Source of the DNA: Methylopila capsulata
GTDB taxonomy: Bacteria > Pseudomonadota > Alphaproteobacteria > Rhizobiales > Methylopilaceae
Direction of reading: 5' to 3'
NCBI RefSeq assembly: GCF_016907975.1
Contig: NZ_JAFBCY010000004.1
Location: forward strand, 62,001-126,000
DNA length: 64,000 bases
The notes under the pieces were generated by a model, which had not been told where the DNA came from, did not search any database, and was given only the letters and a program-made list of their open reading frames with translations. Both the position numbers and the translations under genes were made by a program. Shown piece by piece: positions 9,288 through 16,494 of the stretch (positions are counted from its first letter, which is position 1; each line of letters opens with the position of its first letter).

Positions 9288-9340
9288 CGCGGATCTCCCG
9301 ACATCGCACGTGGTGCGCTGCAGCAGAGCATAGGATTGTT

Positions 9341-9354
9341 TTGATTCCAATCAG
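9341..9354 (-). promoter_or_regulatory. FNR/CRP-like palindrome upstream of the crp-type gene
   Basis: TTGATTCCAATCAG matches the FNR/FixK consensus TTGAT-N4-ATCAA at 9 of the 10 defined positions. It lies 54 bases upstream of the chosen ATG at 9287. A TATGCT hexamer lies only about 17 bases away on the minus strand. If that is the -10 box, the site overlaps the promoter core and would suit repression or autoregulation. Confidence 0.45.
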
Positions 9355-9452
9355 CGGCTGGGCGCTGCGCGGCTTCGTGACCGCGCCGACGCGAAAAAAG
9401 CCGCCGGAGGGGGCTCCGACGGCTTTGATTTCGAAGGTCGATGCGTGCGGGG

Positions 9453-10412
9453 TCAGGCCCCCTGGCAGCGGCCGATCGCCCAGCGGATGAGCTTGCGGAC
9501 GTCCGGGTCGGGATCGTCCATCGCCCGCTCCAGCCAGGGCAGCGCCGCGGGGGCCGCGATCTCGCCGAGCGCCGCAGCGGATTCCTTGCGCAGGTTCGGG
9601 ATCTCGCTGTCGAGCGCCTTGCCGAGCCCCTCGACCGCGCTCTCCGCGCGGAGCCGCCCGAGGGCGTTCGCCGCCTTCACCCGCACCTGCCAGACCTCGT
9701 CGCCCAGCGCGGCGATCAGCGCCGTGGTCGCTTCCGGCAACCGGATCTTGGCCGAGACGATCGCAGCCTCCTCGCGCACCTGCCAATAGGGATCCGAAAG
9801 CCCAGCCACCAGCGTCGTCGCGCCGGGACCGCCGGGGCGCACGAACACCAGGGCCGACATGGTGGCGCGGCGGACCGAGGGGTCCGCGTCGGAGGCGGTC
9901 GCGATCAGCGCCGGCATCGCCTCCTCGGCCTTCAGCCAGCCAATGACGCCGAGGCCCTCGCGGCGCACGTCGGGGGAGGGGTTGCGCAGCGCCTTCAGCG
10001 CCGCGGCGAGCGCGTCCGGCAGCGTCAGCTCGCGCAGCGCTCTCAGCGCCGCGGCCTGCACGAACGGATCGGAGTGCTCCGCCCGCTCGATCAGCAGCGG
10101 GCCGCAGGCGGGCTCCTTCTTGTCGGCGAGCGTCTCGGCGGCCGCATGGCGCACCGCGTCGTCCGGGTCCTCCAGCGAGCCGACGAGTCCCTCGACGACC
10201 TCGGGGCCGTCGTGTTCGTCCAGCGCCTTGGCCGCGGCGGCGCGCACCTGCGCGTCGGGATCGCCGAGGCCCTTCAGGAGCAGCACGGTCGCCTCAGGGC
10301 CCACCTGCTCGGCGAGCTCCATCATGGCGACGCGGCGGACGCCGGCGTCGGGGTCGGAGCAGCGCTCCCGGAGGTCGTCGAGATCGTCGTCGAAGGCGTC
10401 GAACACGGGCAT
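9453..10412 (-). CDS. HEAT-repeat protein
   Basis: A 319-residue protein made almost entirely of about ten HEAT/PBS-lyase-like repeats of roughly 31 residues. Each has a helix pair and a D-x-(D/S)xxVRxxA core (for example DPDAQVRAAAAKAL and DPYWQVREEAAIVSA). Such solenoids are scaffolds or chaperone-like partners; no catalytic motif is seen. The N-terminus is acidic (FDAFDDDLDDL). There is no signal peptide, so it is cytoplasmic. It follows the small ferredoxin gene by 12 bases in a tight operon with the AprA-like flavoprotein, so it probably assembles or bridges that complex. This role is inferred from position only. Confidence 0.88.
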   Translation of the reverse strand: MPVFDAFDDDLDDLRERCSDPDAGVRRVAMMELAEQVGPEATVLLLKGLGDPDAQVRAAAAKALDEHDGPEVVEGLVGSLEDPDDAVRHAAAETLADKKEPACGPLLIERAEHSDPFVQAAALRALRELTLPDALAAALKALRNPSPDVRREGLGVIGWLKAEEAMPALIATASDADPSVRRATMSALVFVRPGGPGATTLVAGLSDPYWQVREEAAIVSAKIRLPEATTALIAALGDEVWQVRVKAANALGRLRAESAVEGLGKALDSEIPNLRKESAAALGEIAAPAALPWLERAMDDPDPDVRKLIRWAIGRCQGA

Positions 10413-10424
10413 GGGTCTGGTCCC

Positions 10425-10658
10425 TCAGCGCAGCAGGTAGGGGATGTTGACCTTGACCGCGCCGGTCGGGCAGTCGGCCTCGCAGGGCATGCAGTACCAG
10501 CACTCGTCGTACTTCATGAACGCCTTCTTCCGCCCCTCGTCGATTGCGAGGATGTCGAGCGGGCACACGTCCACGCAGACGGTGCAGCCTTTTTCCGCGA
10601 TGCACTTCGCGTCGTCGATGACGACCGCCGCGCTCTTGGCCTGGGTGATGATCGGCAT
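10425..10658 (-). CDS. Two-cluster [4Fe-4S] ferredoxin, AprB-like
   Basis: A 77-residue iron-sulfur protein. The first cluster motif is C-x5-C-x2-C-x3-CP (CIAEKGCTVCVDVCP) and the second C-x2-C-x2-C-x3-CP (CWYCMPCEADCP), sufficient for two [4Fe-4S] clusters. The YDECWYCMPC segment and the short tail resemble the beta subunit of adenylylsulfate reductase, as I recall that family. It lies 10 bases after the flavoprotein stop and 12 before the HEAT gene. A flavoprotein/ferredoxin pair in this order mimics aprBA-like or frd-like modules, so it is best read as the electron-transfer subunit of the neighbouring flavoenzyme. Confidence 0.92.
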   Translation of the reverse strand: MPIITQAKSAAVVIDDAKCIAEKGCTVCVDVCPLDILAIDEGRKKAFMKYDECWYCMPCEADCPTGAVKVNIPYLLR

Positions 10659-10668
10659 GGTCTCGTCC

Positions 10669-12408
10669 TTACTCGGCCGCGGCCGGCGTCTTCACGCGGA
10701 GCTGGTGGTAGGCGGCCATCTCGTCGGCCTCGACGGCGACGACGTAGGGGTCGACCTCGCGTTTGGCGTGGGCCATCCGGCCCTGCTCGTCCTTGTAGAG
10801 AACGGTGTGGCAGAACCACTCGTCGTCGTTGGTCTCGGGATGGTCGACGCGCAGGTGGTAGAAGCCCCAGCGGCTCTCGGTGCGGTAGAGCGAGGCGGCG
10901 GCGGCCATGTCGGCGCAGTCGAGGATGGTCTGCATCTCGAGCGCGCGCAGCAGCTCGTGCGGATCGCGGACGCAGAGCTCGGACAGGTCGTCGCGGATCT
11001 CCGCGAAGCGGCGCTGCGCGATCTCCATCTTCGCGGTGACCTTCGGCGGCTCGAGGTAGTCGTTCACCAGCCGGCGGGTCTTGAACTCCATCTCGTTCGG
11101 CGTCAGGCCGTCCTCGCGGCGTGTCGGCGCCAGCACGCGCTCTTGTTCGGCGGCGAGATAACCCTCGTCGTAGTCGGTCAGTTCGACGTTGGCGCAGTAT
11201 TCGGCGGCGTCACGGCCGGCGATGCCGCCGTTCACGAAGGCGCCCAGCATGTAGTTGTGCGGCACGCTCGCCATGTCGCCGACCGCATAGAGGCCGGGGA
11301 TGGTGGTGCGGGCGTTCTCGTCGACCCAGACGCCCGAGGCGGAGTGGCCCGAGCAGAAGCCGATCTCGGAGATGTGCATCTCCACAGGCCGCTTGCGGTA
11401 GTCGTTGCCGCGGCGCTCATGGAAGCGGCCGCGCGAGGGCCGCTCGTTGGTGTGCAGGATGGTCTCGATCTCGGAGATGGTCTCCTCGGCGAGGTGGTCC
11501 ATCTTGAGGTAGACCGGGCCGTTGCCGCTCTGCAGCTCGCGCCAGAACTCCAGCATCATCTGGCCCGACCAGTAGTCGCACTCGATGAAGCGGTCGCCCT
11601 TGTTGTTGGCGGTGTAGCCGCCGAAGGGACCCGTGACGTAGGCGCAGGACGGGCCGTTGTAGTCCTTGATCAGCGGGTTGATCTGGTAGCACTCGAGGTT
11701 CGCGAGCTGGGCGCCGGCATGGTACGCCATGGCGTAGCCGTCGCCGCAGTTCGCGGCGTTCTCGTAGGTGCCGAACATGTAACCGGAGGCCGGCAGGCCG
11801 AGCCGGCCGGCGGCGCCGCAGGCGAGCACCACGGCCTTGGCCTTCACCACCAGGAAGTCGGAGGTGCGGGTGTTGACGCCAACCGCGCCGGCGATGCGGC
11901 CGTCCGGCGCCTTGAGGAGCCGGGTCGCCATGTAGCGGTTGGTCACCGCCACCTGCAGGCGGCGGAGCTGGCGGTACAGCACCTTCTTGACGTTGTGGCC
12001 GTCCGGCATCGGCAGCACGTAGGTCCCCATGTGGTGGACCTTGCGCATGTTGTATTCGCCGGAACCGTCCTTCTCGAACTTCACGCCGAGCTTGTCGAGA
12101 TACTGGATCATCGGGAAGGAGCCGGTGGCGTAGGCCATCACCGCCTTCTGGTTGACGATGCCGTCGTTCGCGACCGTGATCTCCTTCACATACTGCTCGG
12201 GCGTGGCGTAGCCCGGCACCACGGCGTTGTTCAGCCCGTCCATGCCCATGGAGATCGCGCCGGAGCGCTTGACGTTGGCCTTCTCCATCAGCACGACCTT
12301 GAGGCCGGGGTTCGCCTCCTTAGCCTTGATGGCGGCCATGGGCCCGCCGGTGCCGCCGCCGATGACCAGGATGTCGGCCTCGATGATCTCGGTCTTGGTG
12401 TCGGTCAT
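10669..12408 (-). CDS. AprA/FrdA-family flavoprotein subunit
   Basis: A 579-residue FAD enzyme of the fumarate reductase/succinate dehydrogenase/adenylylsulfate reductase superfamily. The N-terminal Rossmann motif is ILVIGGGTGGPMAAIKA, followed by KANVKRSGAISMGMDG. The late FAD motif is TIPGLYAVGDM, and GHSASGVWVDE lies just before it. The KRSGA and GHSxxGxWV segments look closer to AprA than to FrdA, but the APS-binding residues cannot be verified by eye. There is no Tat signal, so it is cytoplasmic. Co-transcription with a ferredoxin and a HEAT protein, and linkage to a NrtA/SsuA-type importer, suggest it reduces or oxidises the imported compound or a product of it. Annotation as plain fumarate reductase would be misleading. 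Confidence 0.85.
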   Translation of the reverse strand: MTDTKTEIIEADILVIGGGTGGPMAAIKAKEANPGLKVVLMEKANVKRSGAISMGMDGLNNAVVPGYATPEQYVKEITVANDGIVNQKAVMAYATGSFPMIQYLDKLGVKFEKDGSGEYNMRKVHHMGTYVLPMPDGHNVKKVLYRQLRRLQVAVTNRYMATRLLKAPDGRIAGAVGVNTRTSDFLVVKAKAVVLACGAAGRLGLPASGYMFGTYENAANCGDGYAMAYHAGAQLANLECYQINPLIKDYNGPSCAYVTGPFGGYTANNKGDRFIECDYWSGQMMLEFWRELQSGNGPVYLKMDHLAEETISEIETILHTNERPSRGRFHERRGNDYRKRPVEMHISEIGFCSGHSASGVWVDENARTTIPGLYAVGDMASVPHNYMLGAFVNGGIAGRDAAEYCANVELTDYDEGYLAAEQERVLAPTRREDGLTPNEMEFKTRRLVNDYLEPPKVTAKMEIAQRRFAEIRDDLSELCVRDPHELLRALEMQTILDCADMAAAASLYRTESRWGFYHLRVDHPETNDDEWFCHTVLYKDEQGRMAHAKREVDPYVVAVEADEMAAYHQLRVKTPAAAE

Positions 12409-12444
12409 GGGGCGTCTCGTCTGTCTGGGGAGATCGTGGCGGTC

Positions 12445-12813
12445 TCAGGCGGCGCGGGCGGGCGCAGGCGCCGCGGCGCAGCCTTCGGCCAGCTGACGGA
12501 TGTAGGTCCAGGGGTAGATCCCGCGGTCGTGCCCATCGGAGAAGCTGAGGTGCGCGGCGTAGCCGCCGATCAGCTTCACGTCGGTCGCGGCGACGGCCTC
12601 GAAGCGTGCGGGGAAGCGATCCTCGATCCGGGCGCGGGTGCACCAGGCGCAGCGGCAGTTCAGGCGGAGCGTCTCGGCGGCGACCGTGGCCTCCGCGCCG
12701 TCGATGAACGTCAGCCTGAGATCGAGCCCGCCGCGCGCGACGGTCACGGCCTCCGGCGCGTCGGCCGGGTCGAAGGGCGGCGGCGCGACCAGCGCGGCGA
12801 GGCCGTGATCCAT
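12445..12813 (-). CDS. DUF971 (gamma-butyrobetaine hydroxylase N-terminal-like) protein
   Basis: A 122-residue protein with the DUF971 fold signature: a C-x-C-x2-C segment (CRCAWC) and a late SDGHDRGIYPWTYIRQL stretch. In other proteins this domain is fused to iron-sulfur carrier ATPases or to Fe(II)/oxoglutarate hydroxylases and is thought to bind metal. Here it stands alone and starts the flavoprotein operon, 36 bases ahead of it, so a role in cluster or cofactor delivery to that enzyme is plausible but unproven. A GGCAACTAAT element lies about 68 bases upstream of its start. Confidence 0.85.
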   Translation of the reverse strand: MDHGLAALVAPPPFDPADAPEAVTVARGGLDLRLTFIDGAEATVAAETLRLNCRCAWCTRARIEDRFPARFEAVAATDVKLIGGYAAHLSFSDGHDRGIYPWTYIRQLAEGCAAAPAPARAA

Positions 12814-12877
12814 GAGGGTTCGCTCCTGAACGCGATGTCCTTGAGGTCAGGAGACAGGAGGGGGTGATCGCGCGACA

Positions 12878-12889
12878 GCAATTAGTTGC
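12878..12889 (-). promoter_or_regulatory. Shared operator-like palindrome, flavoprotein-operon copy
   Basis: GCAATTAGTTGC has perfect 4-base half-sites (GCAA/TTGC) around a 4-base centre, the geometry of Crp/Fnr-family operators. On the minus strand it begins GGCAACTAAT, identical to the element ahead of the importer operon (8236-8245). It sits 65-77 bases upstream of the DUF971 start. The regulator encoded at 8502-9287 is the likely ligand. Confidence 0.5.
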
Positions 12890-13054
12890 CGCATCGGCTC
12901 GTTTGGCCGGGGCGCGCCTTCGACGGCGAGCGCGTGAAGCCCGCAGGGCATCCGGGGCAGGGTGGGCAGATCCGCCGAGAACGGCTGTTCAGCCCGCGCG
13001 CAGGCCGGGCTAAGGTCCGTCCCAACGCGTCAAGAAGCGCCAAGGGAGAGCGGC

Positions 13055-14551
13055 ATGCGTCAGATCGGTCATTTCATCGGGGGCCGTCGCGTCGAGGGGA
13101 CGAGCGGGCGCTTTGCCGACGTCTTCCACCCCAGCACCGGCGACGTGCAGGCCCAGGTGGCGCTGGCGAGCGCCGCCGAGATGCGCGCCGCGGTCGAGAA
13201 CGCCAAGGAGGCCCAGCGCGCCTGGGCGGCCCAGAACCCGCAGAAGCGCGCGCGGGTGATGATGCGGTTCCTGGAGCTGGTGCGCGACGAGTACGACGCG
13301 CTGGCCGAGCTGCTCGCGAGCGAGCACGGCAAGACGGTGCCGGACGCCAAGGGCGACATCCAGCGCGGGCTGGAGGTGGTTGAGTTCGCGATCGGCGCGC
13401 CGCACCTGCTGAAGGGCGAGTACACCGACAGCGCCGGCACGGGCATCGACGTCTACTCCATGCGCCAGCCGCTCGGTGTCGTCGCCGGAATCACGCCGTT
13501 CAACTTCCCCGCGATGATCCCGCTGTGGAAATGCGCCCCTGCGCTCGCCTGCGGCAACGCCTTCATCCTGAAGCCCTCCGAGCGCGACCCTTCCGTGCCG
13601 ATGCGGATCGCGGAGCTGTTCCTCGAGGCGGGGCTGCCGGCCGGCGTGCTGAACGTCGTCAACGGCGACAAGGAGGCGGTCGACGCCATCCTCGACGACC
13701 AGGACATCAAGGCGGTCGGCTTCGTCGGCTCGTCGGCGATCGCGGAGTACATCTATGTCCGCGCGGCGCAGACGGGAAAGCGCGCGCAGTGCTTCGGCGG
13801 CGCCAAGAACCACATGATCGTCATGCCGGACGCCGACCTCGACCAGGCGGTCGACGCGCTGATCGGTGCCGGCTACGGCTCTGCGGGCGAGCGCTGCATG
13901 GCGATCTCGGTCGCGGTGCCCGTAGGCGAGAAGACGGCCGACGCGCTGATGGAGCGGCTGGTCCCGCGGGTGGAGTCGCTCAAGATCGGGCCTTCCACCG
14001 ACGGGTCCGCGGACTACGGCCCGCTGGTCACCCGCGAGGCGGTGGAGCGCGTCACGCGCTACGTGGAGACCGGCGTGTCGGAGGGCGCGGAACTGGCCGT
14101 CGACGGCCGCGGCTTCAAGCTGCAGGGCTACGAGAACGGGTTCTATCTCGGCGGCTGCCTGTTCGACCGCGTGACGCCCGAGATGACGATCTACAGGGAG
14201 GAGATCTTCGGGCCGGTGCTCTCGGTGGTCCGCGCCAAGGACTACGAGCAGGCGCTGGCGCTGCCGACCACGCACTCCTACGGCAACGGCGTCGCGATCT
14301 TCACCCGCGACGGCGACGCCGCCCGCGACTTCGCGGCGCGGGTCGAGGTCGGCATGGTCGGCGTCAACGTGCCGATCCCGGTGCCGATCGCCTACCACAC
14401 CTTCGGCGGCTGGAAGCGCTCGGGAATGGGCGACCTGAACCAGCACGGCCCGGACGCGTTCCGGTTCTACACCAAGACCAAGACCGTCACCTCGCGCTGG
14501 CCGAGCGGCATCAAGACCGGCGCGGAGTTCTCGATCCCGACGATGAAGTGA
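13055..14551 (+). CDS. mmsA: CoA-acylating methylmalonate-semialdehyde dehydrogenase
   Basis: A 498-residue aldehyde dehydrogenase that converts methylmalonate or malonate semialdehyde plus CoA and NAD+ to propionyl- or acetyl-CoA in valine, thymine or inositol breakdown. The catalytic Cys is at about 281 in GSAGERCMAIS. The segment FGGAKNHMIVMPDADL stands where hydrolytic ALDHs have the general-base Glu, which marks the CoA-dependent MMSDH subfamily. TPFNFPAMIPLWK is also typical. The ATG at 13055 has GGGAG 8 bases upstream; an in-frame extension to 12962 lacks family residues. No other valine or inositol genes are adjacent, so the pathway cannot be decided from context. Confidence 0.95.
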   Translation: MRQIGHFIGGRRVEGTSGRFADVFHPSTGDVQAQVALASAAEMRAAVENAKEAQRAWAAQNPQKRARVMMRFLELVRDEYDALAELLASEHGKTVPDAKGDIQRGLEVVEFAIGAPHLLKGEYTDSAGTGIDVYSMRQPLGVVAGITPFNFPAMIPLWKCAPALACGNAFILKPSERDPSVPMRIAELFLEAGLPAGVLNVVNGDKEAVDAILDDQDIKAVGFVGSSAIAEYIYVRAAQTGKRAQCFGGAKNHMIVMPDADLDQAVDALIGAGYGSAGERCMAISVAVPVGEKTADALMERLVPRVESLKIGPSTDGSADYGPLVTREAVERVTRYVETGVSEGAELAVDGRGFKLQGYENGFYLGGCLFDRVTPEMTIYREEIFGPVLSVVRAKDYEQALALPTTHSYGNGVAIFTRDGDAARDFAARVEVGMVGVNVPIPVPIAYHTFGGWKRSGMGDLNQHGPDAFRFYTKTKTVTSRWPSGIKTGAEFSIPTMK

Positions 14552-14573
14552 GGGGCGACGGAGCGGCCGGCGG

Positions 14574-15086
14574 CTAACCCGCCGCCGGCGCCAGCGGCGT
14601 CTTGAAGATCTGGTTGCGCATGAGGTAGCTCGCGCCGTGGCGCCACGACTCGTGGTTGTTGCCGCGGATGTCGACGCTGCCCTTGCGCACGACCTCGCCG
14701 GTCTTCACGTCGCGGATCTCGACGTTGATGTTCAGGATGAGGTTCGAGACCTTCTGGACATAGCCCATCAGGGAGTAGTCGGCGCCCAGCGACTTCGCGA
14801 TCTCCGCCGGGCAGTCGCCGCAGGTGCGCAACACCTGCGCGTCGACCTGGGCCTTGGCCGGCGCGGTGTCCACCACGTCGAGCTTCTGGGCCTTCAGGAA
14901 GGCGCGGATCTGTTCGGTCACCTCGGCGATGCGCTGGGCCTCGTCGGCGCGCGGGCCGTTGAGGTCGCCCTCGGTGCTGGTGTCGTAGAGTTCGAAGTCG
15001 AAGGCCGCCACCTTCGGCGGGGCGGCGGTCGCGACCGCGGTCGAGCTTGCGAGCAGGGCCGCGGCGAGAAGGGCGCTCGTGCGCAT
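14574..15086 (-). CDS. Secreted DUF2380-like protein
   Basis: A 170-residue protein with an N-terminal signal peptide (MRTSALLAAALLASSTAVATA, cleavage near residue 22). The mature part has a VAAFDFELYDTS start, a CGDC pair in the middle and a VDIRGNNHESWRHG segment near the end, which I associate with the DUF2380/DUF3280 family of predicted periplasmic proteins. The two close cysteines could form a disulfide. Function is unknown. It has its own ribosome site (GGGAG) and faces mmsA tail to tail. Confidence 0.7.
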   Translation of the reverse strand: MRTSALLAAALLASSTAVATAAPPKVAAFDFELYDTSTEGDLNGPRADEAQRIAEVTEQIRAFLKAQKLDVVDTAPAKAQVDAQVLRTCGDCPAEIAKSLGADYSLMGYVQKVSNLILNINVEIRDVKTGEVVRKGSVDIRGNNHESWRHGASYLMRNQIFKTPLAPAAG

Positions 15087-15169
15087 GTGGGTCTCCCGGG
15101 TTCAAAGGGGGCGTCTTTCGCGCCCTCCCTTGAAGAACCCGCGCCTTCGGCCTTCCGTTCCGCTTTCGC

Positions 15170-16318
15170 TCAGGGGGCGACGGTGTCCGCCATCTGGGCG
15201 CCGCGCGCGCCGAGGGGCCGCGGGCGCCCCGTCGTGCTGTCCACCTCGGTCTGGTGCTCGATCTCGGCGTTGAGTTCTCCGCCGACCAGCACCACGATCC
15301 CCGACATCCAGATCCAGGTCATGAAGCCGATCGCCGCGCCGAGCGAGCCGTAGGTCTCGTTGTAGGTCGCGATGTTCTCCGCATACCAGGAGAAGGCGAG
15401 CGAACCGGCGATCCAGAGTGCCGACGCGAGCAAAGACCCGGGCGTGATCCAGCGCCATTTTGCCGGGCTGCGGCTCGGCCCGAAGCGGTAGAGCACCGAC
15501 AGGCCGAGGATCACCACCAGCAGGAGAGCCGGCCAGCGGCCGAGCGAGAGCAGCGGCTCCGCGCCGCCGAGGCCGACGTAGGACAGCACGATCGGCAGCA
15601 CCACGACGGCGTTGAAGGCGAGCAGGACGAACGCCAGCGCGCCGGCGGTGAACAGCAGCGACAGCAGGTTGAGCGTCACGAAGGAGCGCTTCTCGCGCTC
15701 GCCGTAGACCACGTTCAGGGCGTCAAACATGGCCTTCATGCCGGCGTTCGCGCTCCAGAGCGCCACGCCGAGACCGAACGCGAAGGCGAAGCCCAGCGCG
15801 CCGTCGCTCTTGGTCACGATCCGCGCCACCTGTTCACGCACGAAGCCGAGCGACGAGGCCGGCACCACGCCGGCGAAGGCGTCGAGATGGCCGTCCAGCG
15901 TCGTGAGATCGGCGGTCAGGCCGTAAAGCGACACCAGTGCGACGATCGCCGGGAACAGGGCGAGCAGGGCGTAGAACGTCACGCCCGCGGCGACTGCGAG
16001 CAGGCGATCCTCGGTCATCTGCTGGAACATGCGGAGGCCGATTTCCTTCCAGCCCCGTGGCGGTATGCGGATCGGGGCGTCCGCGGTCTTCCCCCGCGGA
16101 TCGACGGGCGACGGCGTCGCGCGCGCGGACAACGGCTCTCGCCCCTGCGGACTTGGCGGGCCGACGCGATCGCCCGCGACCGCCCCGCGGCGCGCAAACG
16201 GCGGCGCAAGTTGCGGCCATTGCGCCATGGCGGCGCGCGCCACGGTCCCGATCGCCACCAGCGCGGCTCCCGCCGCCACCATGTCGGCGCTTCCGCCGCG
16301 TCCCCCGCGCTTCGCCAT
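15170..16318 (-). CDS. YihY/BrkB-family inner-membrane protein
   Basis: A 382-residue membrane protein. About 100 N-terminal residues are Pro/Arg-rich and probably cytoplasmic. The BrkB/YihY domain then begins with a WKEIGLRMF segment, AGVTFYALLALFPAIVALVSLYG and at least five more hydrophobic helices, including WRWITPGSLLASALWIAGSL and GAAIGFMTWIWMSGIVVLVG. The family was once called ribonuclease BN, which is now considered wrong; its physiological role is unsettled. The start at 16318 has GGAGG 6 bases upstream. Confidence 0.9.
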   Translation of the reverse strand: MAKRGGRGGSADMVAAGAALVAIGTVARAAMAQWPQLAPPFARRGAVAGDRVGPPSPQGREPLSARATPSPVDPRGKTADAPIRIPPRGWKEIGLRMFQQMTEDRLLAVAAGVTFYALLALFPAIVALVSLYGLTADLTTLDGHLDAFAGVVPASSLGFVREQVARIVTKSDGALGFAFAFGLGVALWSANAGMKAMFDALNVVYGEREKRSFVTLNLLSLLFTAGALAFVLLAFNAVVVLPIVLSYVGLGGAEPLLSLGRWPALLLVVILGLSVLYRFGPSRSPAKWRWITPGSLLASALWIAGSLAFSWYAENIATYNETYGSLGAAIGFMTWIWMSGIVVLVGGELNAEIEHQTEVDSTTGRPRPLGARGAQMADTVAP

Positions 16319-16494
16319 GTCGCCTCCATTTCGTCACGATTGGACAACGTCCGGCAACGAGGTTCGTTTCGCGACGCTGCGTCGCAACCGGATTCCTTCG
16401 CAATGCCGTGAGACGGCCGCTCCTCGGGTTTCGTCGGGGTCTGCGGACTGACAGTTTGATCGTCCGATAACGATTCGAATCCGAGAGAGGCATA

